Assembly (NCBI GenBank): GCA_036012865.1
Contig: DASCQC010000023.1
Coordinates: 1-47,177, forward strand
Origin: DASCQC01 sp036012865
Lineage (GTDB): Bacteria; Pseudomonadota; Gammaproteobacteria; Comchoanobacterales; Comchoanobacteraceae
Direction of reading: 5' to 3'
DNA length: 47,177 bases
This document shows, one piece after another, positions 7,935 to 16,399 of this stretch. How positions within the stretch are numbered: position 1 is the first letter of the stretch; each line of letters opens with the position of its first letter. Below the pieces are notes generated by a model. The model did not search any database and had not been told where the DNA came from. It worked only from the letters and a program-made list of their open reading frames with translations. The position numbers and the translations under genes were made by a program.

Positions 7935-9150
7935 ACCTAAGAACCTTAGCCGGGTAAATATTAGACGCTTTACTGGCAGGATATATCACAGCAAGAAAGC
8001 TTATAAAAAAACAGAAAATGTCAATTTTTAAGACATCTACCCACCTGAGCTCAGATGGCAGGTAATCCAACAAAAAACTCTTTAGATTAAACAGGTTGAC
8101 ATCTAACATCGATTCCAACAACTGACACAACGAGGTTGCATGATAAGATAATAGTACACCCAGACCTGTTCCAATAAAGATTCCTGTGATTGCAATGAAC
8201 ATTCCTAGTACGATAAATGTTAAGCGAATTTCTCTCGGCGTCATGCCCAAGGTCAGTAGAACAGCAATATTGGTCCGCTTCTCATTCACCATCATGACCA
8301 ACCCACAAATAAGACTGAAGGAAGCAATGATAATCACCAACGAAAACACAAACAATAAGGCTAATTTTTGAATCTTCATGGTATCAAAGAGGTATTGAAA
8401 ATTATCAACCCACGTCTCGAAACGATAGGTATCCCCCAGCGAAGTTTTTAATTGTTCAGTAACAGCTTCCGCGGTCAATGGGTCCTTTAAATGCACCTTA
8501 TAGCCTTGAATTGATTTAGAACCTTGTAATTGCTGAACATCCTCCATGTGCATATATAAAACACGTCGATCAAAAGCTGCCATCGTAGATTCAATAGTTT
8601 TAACAATAGGAATGCGTTTAGTTCGAACATTGACCCCGAGCAAAGAATTTTTAGAAGAAGGCATCATGACAACCAGTTTATCACCCTGATTAATATCGAA
8701 GGAATCCTGCATCGCACTCGTATTAACTGCTTTAAAATCACCCGCCGGGGAAGATTTTAGCCAGTCTCGTAAAGGCTCACTAAATGAAGATATTAAAGTT
8801 GATGGGTACCCAATAACCTCGAGGGGAACAGTCACATCATCCTTCATGGCAACCGCTAAAACTCCGGAATACGGAACAGCTGACTCAACCGAGTCATTGG
8901 CTTCAATTTTCCGAACAACTGGAGCCCAATCCATCTGAGAATGCTCACTGTCAGGGTAGATACGAACATGGTCGGTTAAAGAATAAATACGTTCTTTAAC
9001 ATCAGTTTCAAACCCGTTCATAATCGATGAGATCGTGATCAGAACTGCCACACCTAATGAAGTACCTGCCAAAGATAATATGACCGTTAAAGAGATAAAT
9101 CCTTTAAACGACTGAGACCTTATCAATCTCCATGCAACATAAGAGAACAT
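7927..9150 (-). CDS. lolC: Lipoprotein-releasing system permease LolC/LolE family
   Basis: The 407-residue permease has one membrane helix near residues 20-45, a long periplasmic domain (about 50-265) and three helices at the C-terminus (about 270-295, 315-340, 380-400), the LolC/LolE plan. The N-terminal MFSYVAWRLIRSQ and ISSIMNGFE are typical. Only one permease lies next to lolD, whereas E. coli has lolC and lolE flanking it. A homodimeric (LolF-like) transporter is possible unless a second gene exists elsewhere. GGAG lies nine bases before the ATG. The gene begins 24 bases after tRNA-Leu on the same strand. Confidence 0.92.
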   Translation of the reverse strand: MFSYVAWRLIRSQSFKGFISLTVILSLAGTSLGVAVLITISSIMNGFETDVKERIYSLTDHVRIYPDSEHSQMDWAPVVRKIEANDSVESAVPYSGVLAVAMKDDVTVPLEVIGYPSTLISSFSEPLRDWLKSSPAGDFKAVNTSAMQDSFDINQGDKLVVMMPSSKNSLLGVNVRTKRIPIVKTIESTMAAFDRRVLYMHMEDVQQLQGSKSIQGYKVHLKDPLTAEAVTEQLKTSLGDTYRFETWVDNFQYLFDTMKIQKLALLFVFSLVIIIASFSLICGLVMMVNEKRTNIAVLLTLGMTPREIRLTFIVLGMFIAITGIFIGTGLGVLLSYHATSLCQLLESMLDVNLFNLKSFLLDYLPSELRWVDVLKIDIFCFFISFLAVIYPASKASNIYPAKVLRYE

Positions 9151-9174
9151 GCTTTAGGCTCCCTAAATTGAAAA

Positions 9175-9258
9175 TGCCCGGGGCCGGACTTGAACCGGCA
9201 CGCAATTACTTGCGAGGGATTTTAAGTCCCTTGCGTCTACCAATTCCGCCACCCGGGC
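9175..9258 (-). tRNA. tRNA-Leu (anticodon TAA)
   Basis: An 84-base cloverleaf with acceptor stem GCCCGGG/CCCGGGC, long variable arm, T-loop GTTCAAGTC and anticodon loop CTTAAAA (anticodon TAA). Discriminator is A and no CCA is encoded. Third in the Gly-Cys-Leu set after pgsA, the same order as glyW-cysT-leuZ of E. coli. Confidence 0.95.
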
Positions 9259-9267
9259 TTACACAAA

Positions 9268-9338
9268 AGGCTGGAGTCGGAATCGAACCGGCGTCGGCGG
9301 CTTTGCAGGCCGCTGCATAACCACTCTGCCATCCAGCC
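9268..9338 (-). tRNA. tRNA-Cys (anticodon GCA)
   Basis: Acceptor stem GGCTGGA/TCCAGCC, anticodon loop CTGCAAA and discriminator U, which is characteristic of tRNA-Cys. It is 71 bases long, with no encoded CCA. It lies nine bases upstream of tRNA-Leu. Confidence 0.95.
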
Positions 9339-9357
9339 AAAATTATAAGCGTGTAAC

Positions 9358-9434
<77 letters not shown>

Positions 9435-9442
9435 CATCACTA

Positions 9443-10009
9443 TTATCCCTTGCTGTACCGAATTGTCAAGCTATCAGAGAGGTTTTTAATATAGAGACAT
9501 AATGACAAGTATGAAAAACCAACTGCCAATAAACCGAGCAACATCAAAACCTCCTCAACTGCATAATAGCTATAAGCAAGATAAAACAATGAAAAAGAAA
9601 TATATATAAATTCAAAGATAGTTTTAGTTTTACCTAAGCTAGAGACCTTAACAGCCGATGCCATCTGCGACCTTCTACACCTCTCCCTGATCATACTCAT
9701 CACCACATTACGCATAATCAAAAGAACATTACACCCCATAAGAAAATTGGAATCAGTCAACACTGATAACGCGATCAAAACTCCCAAGACTAAGCACTTA
9801 TCTGCCACAGGATCAATCCATGAACCAAAATCTGTTAAACCATCCCAATGCCGAGCAATCAAACCATCCAACCAGTCAGATATAGCCGCCATTAAAAATA
9901 AAACAAAGGCATAAAAGTAATAGGTCTCACCTGCATATAAAAAGAGCAGTATAAATGGAACCGAAGCAATTCGAAACAGTGATAAAATATTAGGCAACAA
10001 CTTTATCAT
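9443..10009 (-). CDS. pgsA: CDP-diacylglycerol-glycerol-3-phosphate 3-phosphatidyltransferase
   Basis: Makes phosphatidylglycerophosphate, the precursor of phosphatidylglycerol and cardiolipin, at the inner membrane. The CDP-alcohol phosphotransferase motif DG-x2-AR-x8-G-x3-D-x3-D is intact (DGLIAR, then GSWIDPVAD, near residues 48-69). The 188-residue length and about five membrane helices match PgsA. The start overlaps the preceding membrane-protein gene by 20 bases. The gacA-uvrC-pgsA-tRNA order matches E. coli and supports PgsA over other CDP-alcohol transferases such as PssA. Confidence 0.94.
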   Translation of the reverse strand: MIKLLPNILSLFRIASVPFILLFLYAGETYYFYAFVLFLMAAISDWLDGLIARHWDGLTDFGSWIDPVADKCLVLGVLIALSVLTDSNFLMGCNVLLIMRNVVMSMIRERCRRSQMASAVKVSSLGKTKTIFEFIYISFSLFYLAYSYYAVEEVLMLLGLLAVGFSYLSLCLYIKNLSDSLTIRYSKG

Positions 10010-10727
10010 GGCCCATGCGCCCCATTTTAAATATTAAATATAAAGGCACAACTTTGACCATAAAGTCCATCAAGACAAAAGAGAAGTACGCCAAACAATA
10101 AACCTCTGAGCTTCCATAAAAATCAACTCGGGTTAAATAAAAGAAAAGCCCGTACGAGAACCAGGCCAGGGTAATGAGCGACGCAAATCTTGACAAGGGT
10201 GTTTTAAACAGAAAATTGGAAAGAACCAGAGGTGATTGAACATCTTTATTAAATGACTTAACTACCAACCACATAAATACCATTGACATCAACACCAACA
10301 GACTAAAAGTGTAATTTGAGACAGCATAACCTGTCAACATGATAGCAAAGATTGATAAACACAAAGGAAATAACATTCGTTTAAATTTTAGAACAGGTAA
10401 ATCCTTTTCAAAGATATAACTCAAAGCAACATACATAAGAAATAACGCCCAGGCATACATCAAGGGCTTAGCAAATATCGCAACAGCCTCTCCAGTAGGC
10501 ATGTACCCCACCTTACTCATGACAAAACCCCGATCCCAATACTGCAAACTAAACCACTCTTCCATGGCAATTAACCCCAATGAAATAGCAAAAACACTGT
10601 TCATCGCAGCATCTTGATCTCGCGATCTATTCATCCAACACCAAAAGCATCCTGAAACTGCTATCGCTAACAGCACAAATAATTCATTAACAATTAATCC
10701 ATACTCAAATACAGACAAAGTATACAT
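9990..10727 (-). CDS. Uncharacterised multi-pass membrane protein between uvrC and pgsA
   Basis: I do not recognise this 245-residue protein. It has about seven hydrophobic segments (near residues 13-32, 42-58, 88-107, 118-136, 138-156, 180-200 and 210-236) and short charged loops. EEW and YWDRG near residues 56-66 sit at the end of the second segment. AGGGAGA lies seven bases before the ATG. It overlaps pgsA by 20 bases, so it is likely co-translated with it, which hints at a membrane or phospholipid job. E. coli has no gene at this position. Confidence 0.75.
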   Translation of the reverse strand: MYTLSVFEYGLIVNELFVLLAIAVSGCFWCWMNRSRDQDAAMNSVFAISLGLIAMEEWFSLQYWDRGFVMSKVGYMPTGEAVAIFAKPLMYAWALFLMYVALSYIFEKDLPVLKFKRMLFPLCLSIFAIMLTGYAVSNYTFSLLVLMSMVFMWLVVKSFNKDVQSPLVLSNFLFKTPLSRFASLITLAWFSYGLFFYLTRVDFYGSSEVYCLAYFSFVLMDFMVKVVPLYLIFKMGRMGHDKVVA

Positions 10728-10792
10728 TGAGATCTCCCTTTTTCAATCAGCAATGAATACTAGTATAAACCATGATAAAAATTCATCAAGCA

Positions 10793-12616
10793 TTAGCCAT
10801 CATCTCTTAACATCTTTAAAATATTTTCAGCCATATCTACCGAAACTCCTTTGATTAAAGCAATATCTTCAACACTCGCCAGCGACAATGCTCGTAAGGT
10901 TCCGAACGTATGCAGTAATAGTCTTGCCCGATTAACCCCCAAACCTTTGATTGTTAGCAAGCTTGAATAAGACCTAGACTGACCCAAACGATGGCGATGA
11001 CTTCTAACTGCGAACCGATGCGACTCATCCCGAACATAATCAAATAATATTTTTAATTCAGACTCCATACTTAATGGAAAAACCTCTCCAGACTTAATTT
11101 CTAATAATGTCTCATCCTCTCTTTTTCGAGTCACCCCTTTCGAGATAGCCATCAAACGGTGAACCGTTAAGCAGGACTGACTTACCTGCTGATACGCTGA
11201 ACTAAGCTGAGCCACTCCGCCATCAATAATAAGAACATGCAAAGAAGGAAAATCTTTCAACCAGCCCTTAATAAAAGTCTCTGTAGCTTCATTAATTGCG
11301 GCAACATCATGAGAGCTGGTCACCTTCTTGATACTCAATTGACGATACCTAGATTTTAAGGGTGCAGTATTTTTAAAGACTACAAAAGAAGCCTTCATAG
11401 CCTCCCCTTGAAAATGAGACACATCAATACATGCCGAATAAATATCTTCTTGACACTGGGTAAATGCACGCAGATACTTCATCTGAAGATTTTTCATCGA
11501 AAGAGATAAACTTTGCTGGTGGAGGGCAGATTCAGCATTCACCCTTGAAATGTTCATCCACTTCTTTTGTTCCGCATTAAATTTACCTATTAACTCGTAC
11601 TGGTTAGGGTACAATTTATCGATCAACATCTTCAATACATGCCTAAATTCTCGAGGAGCATTGATGAGTAAATGCCTAGAAAAGACCCCATGACGTATCT
11701 GATTAATTAAATATTCTGCTATAATTGAATCGATTGAATCGTACTCTGATATATCGGGTAGTACCTGTATAAAACTTGCAGCATCATCTACTTTGCTTTT
11801 GCGGATCATTAAATGGTGGATCGCAATCAAGCCCTGATTCTTAGCAACAGCAATAACATCACAATCACGCTCCTGTGTTGAACTCACAGAAGACGAACTT
11901 ATTTGCGATAAATCTTCGATCAAATCCCTGTATTCCAGTGCTTTTTCAAACTCCTGAGCAGCTGATTCTTTTTCCATTTTATCAATAAGATCTTCTCTAA
12001 CTTTTGTATCTTGACCCTGAAGAACCCTCAAAGCCTGATGAATTTGAGTAGCATAGTCCTCACGGGAGACAAAACCCACGCATGGAGCTGTGCACCTTTT
12101 GATTTGATATTGCATGCAGGGTCTTGATCTATTTGAATAGACTGATGGGGTACAATTTCTTATTTTTAAATACTTTTGTATAAAATCATAAATACGCCTG
12201 GCCGCATTCACATGAGGGTAAGGACCGAAATGCTTGCCTGTTTTTCTTTTTTTTCTAATGATCATAAAACTTGGAAAATTGTGTTTTGAATCCAGCCATA
12301 AATAAGGGTAACTTTTATCATCTTTTAATCGAATATTATATTTGGGTCGATGCTTTTGAATAAGCATTAATTCCATCAACCATGCATCCCTATCCGAAGG
12401 AGCGATCATAATTTGAATACGATGAACCAAGGCGACAAGCTCTTTAGTTTTCACATTGTTATGCTTCGATACAAAGTAAGAAGAAACTCTTCGATGAAGA
12501 TTTTTTGCCTTGCCAACATAGAGTATGTTTAGATCAACATCCACTAACAAATAAACACCTGGGTTCCCAGGAATAGATGATAGCTCGCTTGTTAAATAAC
12601 TTTGTTTATTTCGCAA
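10793..12616 (-). CDS. uvrC: Excinuclease ABC subunit C
   Basis: The 607-residue nuclease makes both incisions in nucleotide excision repair. The N-terminal GIY-YIG domain (GNPGVYLLV, then ILYVGKAKNLHRRV, residues 18-46) makes the 3' cut. A cysteine cluster follows (CTPSVYSNRSRPCMQYQIKR, then CTAPC), then a UVR helix near 205-240 that contacts UvrB. The RNase H-like 5'-incision domain contains DGGVAQLS and DESHRFAV, and the C-terminus has tandem helix-hairpin-helix motifs (IKGLGVNRARLL, IKGVSVDMAENIL). It overlaps the end of gacA by 11 bases, as in the classic uvrY-uvrC pair. Confidence 0.97.
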   Translation of the reverse strand: MRNKQSYLTSELSSIPGNPGVYLLVDVDLNILYVGKAKNLHRRVSSYFVSKHNNVKTKELVALVHRIQIMIAPSDRDAWLMELMLIQKHRPKYNIRLKDDKSYPYLWLDSKHNFPSFMIIRKKRKTGKHFGPYPHVNAARRIYDFIQKYLKIRNCTPSVYSNRSRPCMQYQIKRCTAPCVGFVSREDYATQIHQALRVLQGQDTKVREDLIDKMEKESAAQEFEKALEYRDLIEDLSQISSSSVSSTQERDCDVIAVAKNQGLIAIHHLMIRKSKVDDAASFIQVLPDISEYDSIDSIIAEYLINQIRHGVFSRHLLINAPREFRHVLKMLIDKLYPNQYELIGKFNAEQKKWMNISRVNAESALHQQSLSLSMKNLQMKYLRAFTQCQEDIYSACIDVSHFQGEAMKASFVVFKNTAPLKSRYRQLSIKKVTSSHDVAAINEATETFIKGWLKDFPSLHVLIIDGGVAQLSSAYQQVSQSCLTVHRLMAISKGVTRKREDETLLEIKSGEVFPLSMESELKILFDYVRDESHRFAVRSHRHRLGQSRSYSSLLTIKGLGVNRARLLLHTFGTLRALSLASVEDIALIKGVSVDMAENILKMLRDDG

Positions 12617-13262
12617 CTTCTTCAGACAAATCTTCTAACAAACCGTGCTTAATCGCCAAATGCGTCAATTCAACATCATTCTTCACATTGAGTTTTTCAA
12701 ATATTCGATAACGGTAACTATTTACTGTCTTAGGACTCAAACAAAGTTTGATTGAAATTTCTTGAACCTTCATGCCATTGGTAATCATTAAACAAACTTG
12801 TAATTCCCTTTCAGACAACTGCTCAAATGGAGGCTGTCCACTATCTGTTAAGTGTTTTAAAGCTAACTTACTGGCTATTTCTGGGCTAATATATCGTTGA
12901 CCTGTATACACAGATCTAATCGCCCGAACCATCTCCTGCATACTGGCGCCCTTGGTTAAATAACCATACGCACCGGCTTGAAGCAAACGAGAAGGAAATA
13001 AATCATCATCACAAACAGTCACGGCCAAAATCCTGATATCCGAATAAGTTCTCAAAATTCTGCGGGTTGCTTCAAGGCCTCCAATGCCAGGCATTTTAAT
13101 ATCCATTAAAATAACATCAGGCTGCAATTCTTTCCCTAATCTAATGGCATCTTCACCAGACTCCCCTTCACCCACAACTTTAATTCCTGCTACATCAGCA
13201 AGCATTCTACGAATACCTGTTCTAACTAAGTCGTGATCATCTATCACCAACACTCTTATCAT
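12606..13262 (-). CDS. gacA: GacA/UvrY/LetA-type response regulator
   Basis: NarL/FixJ-family regulator of 218 residues. The receiver domain has the acidic pair DD (8-9), phospho-acceptor Asp54 in ILMDIKMPG and the lysine in YLTKGA. The C-terminal LuxR helix-turn-helix is LSERELQVCLMITNGMKVQE followed by ISIKLCLSPKTVNSYR. Coupling to uvrC identifies it as GacA/UvrY; in Legionella the orthologue is LetA, which switches replicative to transmissive traits through small RNAs and CsrA. The family usually has TVH after beta-4, but here it is VTVCDDD, a small deviation in the switch region. The partner sensor kinase is not in the window. Confidence 0.94.
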   Translation of the reverse strand: MIRVLVIDDHDLVRTGIRRMLADVAGIKVVGEGESGEDAIRLGKELQPDVILMDIKMPGIGGLEATRRILRTYSDIRILAVTVCDDDLFPSRLLQAGAYGYLTKGASMQEMVRAIRSVYTGQRYISPEIASKLALKHLTDSGQPPFEQLSERELQVCLMITNGMKVQEISIKLCLSPKTVNSYRYRIFEKLNVKNDVELTHLAIKHGLLEDLSEEVAK

Positions 13263-13283
13263 TCAGAAGTCTCCTCTATTCAT

Positions 13284-13369
13284 CGGAGAGACAGGGATTC
13301 GAACCCTGGGAGGGGGGTACCCTCAACGGTTTTCAAGACCGCCGCCTTCGACCACTCAGCCACCTCTCC
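13284..13369 (-). tRNA. tRNA-Ser (anticodon TGA)
   Basis: An 86-base class II tRNA with acceptor GGAGAGG/TCTCTCC, anticodon loop CTTGAAA (TGA), long variable arm, T-loop GTTCGAATC and discriminator G as expected for serine. No CCA is encoded. It sits 21 bases before the gacA start on the same strand, so gacA may be read through from it. Confidence 0.95.
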
Positions 13370-13388
13370 TGGATGAATTATTACATCA

Positions 13389-13406
13389 TGTAAGAATTAT
13401 CTTATA
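13389..13406. promoter_or_regulatory. Possible GacA/LetA box
   Basis: TGTAAG, six bases, then CTTATA matches the GacA-box consensus TGTAAG-N6-CTTACA at 11 of 12 positions. It lies between tRNA-Ser/gacA (minus) and minC (plus). It may instead be part of the tRNA-Ser promoter, because the minus strand of the same bases contains TATAAGATAAT. Confidence 0.35.
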
Positions 13407-13452
13407 GGAGATTACCAATTTGCACAACCATTAACTTCTAAACATTTACATC

Positions 13453-13481
13453 TTGACCCTCATTAAACTCTGCAATATTCT
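13453..13481 (+). promoter_or_regulatory. Promoter of the minCDE operon
   Basis: TTGACC (13453-13458) and TATTCT (13476-13481) are separated by 17 bases and end 27 bases before the minC ATG, a good sigma-70 arrangement. Confidence 0.55.
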
Positions 13482-13508
13482 AATCATTATATTACGGACA
13501 TTTTAGCT

Positions 13509-14195
13509 ATGAACAAAATATTTGAACTCAAAGGATCTTCACTCAATTTACACACTCTGTTTTTATACACACCCGAGATGCAAGAAATAGAAAATAAAAT
13601 CAAAAATCTAGTTTCAAGCGCCCCCCTCATGTTTAACAACACACCGATCATTCTTGATTGTTGTTACTTAAATGAAAACATTCCCGATCAAATGCTCAAT
13701 TCACTGAGGTCTTTATTCAAAACTAATGGAATGAGCCTCATTGGTATTCGAAACGCCAGCCCAGAGGATATTGACCAGGCACAGCACTTAAAAATCCCCA
13801 TCATTAATACTGCATCAACTCCAAAAAGCAACAAAAGCTCACCTAAAAAACCTCCACCCAATAACAACAAAATACACCCTAATCACCTGAGGTCCGGTCA
13901 ACAATTATCTAATACTCAAGGCGACATCACCATACTGGGTAATGTAAACCCAGGAGCTGAAGTCATCTCTTCGGGAAACATCACCATCATCGGAGCCCTG
14001 CGCGGAAAAGCCTTGGCAGGAATACAAGGCAACAATCAGGCTACCATCTATTGCCGCGAATGCTATGGTGAATTGGTTGCCATTAATGGAATCCACCAAA
14101 CAATTGAAAAAATATCCAGGGATTATATTGGAAAATCAATAATATGGAGATTAAAACAAAACAAGTTGGAGGCAAAAATCCTGAAGCTCATCTAA
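13509..14195 (+). CDS. minC: Septum site-determining protein MinC
   Basis: Inhibits FtsZ assembly away from mid-cell when recruited to the membrane by MinD. The 228 residues divide into an N-terminal FtsZ-inhibiting domain (1-100), a Lys/Pro/Asn-rich linker (about 100-125) and a C-terminal beta-helix (about 130-210) with GDITILGNVNPGAEV, NITIIGALRGKALAG and IYCRECYGELVAI, the dimer and MinD-binding domain. Its position directly before minD confirms it. The usual SD is weak (only GGA 12 bases upstream). Confidence 0.95.
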   Translation: MNKIFELKGSSLNLHTLFLYTPEMQEIENKIKNLVSSAPLMFNNTPIILDCCYLNENIPDQMLNSLRSLFKTNGMSLIGIRNASPEDIDQAQHLKIPIINTASTPKSNKSSPKKPPPNNNKIHPNHLRSGQQLSNTQGDITILGNVNPGAEVISSGNITIIGALRGKALAGIQGNNQATIYCRECYGELVAINGIHQTIEKISRDYIGKSIIWRLKQNKLEAKILKLI

Positions 14196-14274
14196 AGATT
14201 TAGATAGAAATAGACTATTCATCAATAGTTTGATATGTTATATTTAACAAGCAAACCAAAGTTGAGGTAATACA

Positions 14275-15114
14275 ATGGCTGAAGTTATTGTGATAACATC
14301 CGGTAAAGGTGGAGTGGGCAAAACCACCTCCAGTGCAGCTATCGCTTACGAGCTCGCAAGAAATGGCTACAAAACAGCCGTTATTGACTTTGATGTTGGG
14401 CTAAGAAATTTAGATCTAATTATGGGGTGTGAACGACGAGTAGTTTATGACATTGTCAACGTCATCCAAGGTGATGCCAATCTCAAACAGGCACTCATTA
14501 AAGACAAAAGAAACTCCAACCTATACATTTTACCCGCGTCACAAACCAGGGACAAAGATGCCCTAACAACAGATGGGGTCGCAAAAATCATTAACGAACT
14601 CAAACAAACCTTTGATTATATTATCTGCGATTCTCCAGCTGGCATTGAAAAAGGGGCTCATATGGCGATGTACTTCGCCGACCAAGCTGTTGTTGTGACC
14701 AACCCCGAAATATCTTCTGTCAGAGACTCTGATAGAGTGCTCGGACTGTTAGCCAGTAAATCTTACCGCGCAGAAAATAATGAATCACCGATTGATGAGC
14801 ATCTACTTATTACCCGATACGATGCGTCTCGTGTTAGATTGGGTGAAATGTTATCCATCAAAGATATTCAAGACATACTTTCTGTTAACCTCATTGGGGT
14901 AATTCCTGAATCCACCTCGGTACTGCACGCATCCAATACAGGAACTCCTGTAACCGGGGCTAAATCCAGTGACGCCCTATCTGCCTATCGAGATTCAGTA
15001 GCCCGCTTACTCGGAACTCCCATCAAACTTCGGCTTCATAAAGAACGCAAAGCCACACTATTTGAGCGAATGCTAGGCAAAAATAAAACCATCATTGATG
15101 AGGTCGTATCATGA
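14275..15114 (+). CDS. minD: Septum site-determining ATPase MinD
   Basis: ParA/MinD ATPase of 279 residues. The deviant Walker A SGKGGVGKTT (near 9-18), Walker A-prime DFDVGLRNLDLIMG and Walker B YIICDSPAG are present. The C-terminal amphipathic membrane-targeting helix is LFERMLG. It oscillates between poles with MinE and carries MinC. The segment GTPVTGAKSSDALSAYRDSV is typical of MinD rather than a ParA or flagellar FlhG. GAGGTAA lies upstream of the ATG. It overlaps minE by four bases. Confidence 0.97.
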   Translation: MAEVIVITSGKGGVGKTTSSAAIAYELARNGYKTAVIDFDVGLRNLDLIMGCERRVVYDIVNVIQGDANLKQALIKDKRNSNLYILPASQTRDKDALTTDGVAKIINELKQTFDYIICDSPAGIEKGAHMAMYFADQAVVVTNPEISSVRDSDRVLGLLASKSYRAENNESPIDEHLLITRYDASRVRLGEMLSIKDIQDILSVNLIGVIPESTSVLHASNTGTPVTGAKSSDALSAYRDSVARLLGTPIKLRLHKERKATLFERMLGKNKTIIDEVVS

Positions 15115-15377
15115 GTATTTTTGACTACTTTAAATCAGACAAGCAACCCCCTTCAGCCAATATAGCCAGAGATAGGCTGCTACAAATACTCATATCCCAC
15201 CCTGAAGATAACTCAGATAATTCAAGGCGAAAGCTAGTCAAAACACTCAAAAGAGAAATCCTTGAAGTCATCGCAAAACATATCAACGTTAATGAAGACA
15301 GTGTTAATGTTAATTTAGAAAAAGCCGGAAAAACCTCTATTCTTGAGCTTAATGTAACACTTCCTGATAATAAATAA
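15111..15377 (+). CDS. minE: Cell division topological specificity factor MinE
   Basis: The 88-residue length is typical. The N-terminal membrane-binding and MinD-contact region (MSIFDYFKS, then IARDRLLQILISH) is followed by LVKTLKREILEVIAKHI and the C-terminal dimer domain with LELNVTLPD. It stimulates MinD ATPase to place the Z ring at mid-cell. Its TAA stop shares one base with the ATG of the next gene (TAATG), which joins the min genes to the 2-oxoacid dehydrogenase set. Confidence 0.95.
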   Translation: MSIFDYFKSDKQPPSANIARDRLLQILISHPEDNSDNSRRKLVKTLKREILEVIAKHINVNEDSVNVNLEKAGKTSILELNVTLPDNK

Positions 15378-16390
15378 TGAACAACCTTCAACTGCAAACC
15401 AATACTCTTGGAATAAAAGATATTCGAATTAAAAATGACCAAGAATCAGGTCTTTTTTCCATCATTGCTCTTCACAAAGCTGAACAGCCTGCCATTGGTG
15501 GGTGCAGAATTTTAAGTCACAACAATGTTCAAGCCGCTCTAGATGATGTCTGCCTTCTCGCTCATGCCATGTTCTGCAAAGCTAGTTTGCACTGCTTACC
15601 TTATGGTGGAGGTAAATCTATTATCCTTGCCCCTCCACTTGATAAAAGAAAAGTCTGGCTACAATCCTTTGCTAACTTTGTCAATGAATGCGATGGTAAA
15701 TACATCACCGCCATTGATAGCGGAACCACTCCCGATGACATGGAGTACATCCAACAATTTACCCCTTATGTTCTTAGCACAACCAATCAACCACACACAT
15801 CACTAGCAACCGCTCAAGGAGTTTTTAACGCCATCCAAGCTTCTTTAGAGTTTGTCTATTCACAAACATCTAAAAACAAAGACATTGTCATACAAGGGTT
15901 AGGTTCAGTTGGTTATCAGTTAGCTCAACTACTTATCAACGCTGGTGCCAATGTATTTGGTTATGATACCAATGATTTTGCCTTAAAAAAAGCCAGCGAG
16001 ATCGGCGTTGTTACCTTAACAAAAGACAATTACCTCTCTTACCCTTGTCATGTCTTTGCACCTTGTGCCATGGGGGGCATTATTAACTCACATAATTATC
16101 ATATTTTCAACACCTCCATTATATGTGGCGCTGCCAATAACCCGCTAGAATCACCCACTGAACTAGCTTCAAAACTTAACAATAAAGGAATACTCTACGT
16201 CCCCGATTTTCTTTCCAACGCAGGAGGTCTTATTTACGTAAGTAAATTGTACAACAAAGACTCAGAGGCATCCATTCATCATAGCATCCGTCAAATTTAC
16301 AACAAAACACTTGATATACTAGATCACTCCAAGTCAAACTCTCAAACCGCTTTTGATAGCAGCCTAGACCACATCACATCCATAACATAA
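15377..16390 (+). CDS. Leucine dehydrogenase-family amino acid dehydrogenase
   Basis: Glu/Leu/Phe/Val dehydrogenase family, 337 residues. The dinucleotide site is VIQGLGSVGYQLAQLL (near 174-189). Lys68 and Lys80 (FCKAS, YGGGKS) and Asp114 (DSGTTPDDME) fall where leucine dehydrogenases carry their substrate-binding and catalytic residues. GGCR at 41-44 is also typical. It would convert leucine, isoleucine and valine to 2-oxoacids plus ammonia and NADH. The 2-oxoacid dehydrogenase genes that follow nine bases later could turn these into branched acyl-CoA. Phenylalanine or valine preference cannot be excluded. Confidence 0.88.
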   Translation: MNNLQLQTNTLGIKDIRIKNDQESGLFSIIALHKAEQPAIGGCRILSHNNVQAALDDVCLLAHAMFCKASLHCLPYGGGKSIILAPPLDKRKVWLQSFANFVNECDGKYITAIDSGTTPDDMEYIQQFTPYVLSTTNQPHTSLATAQGVFNAIQASLEFVYSQTSKNKDIVIQGLGSVGYQLAQLLINAGANVFGYDTNDFALKKASEIGVVTLTKDNYLSYPCHVFAPCAMGGIINSHNYHIFNTSIICGAANNPLESPTELASKLNNKGILYVPDFLSNAGGLIYVSKLYNKDSEASIHHSIRQIYNKTLDILDHSKSNSQTAFDSSLDHITSIT

Positions 16391-16399
16391 GCACCTCAA

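Noticed and set aside
13407..13508. RsmY/RsmZ-type small RNA downstream of the GacA-like box
   Set aside because: The stretch has only two GGA motifs and no terminator, and contains the minC promoter instead.
15125..15442. 105-residue ORF antisense to minE
   Set aside because: Shadow of minE and the start of the leucine-dehydrogenase-like gene.
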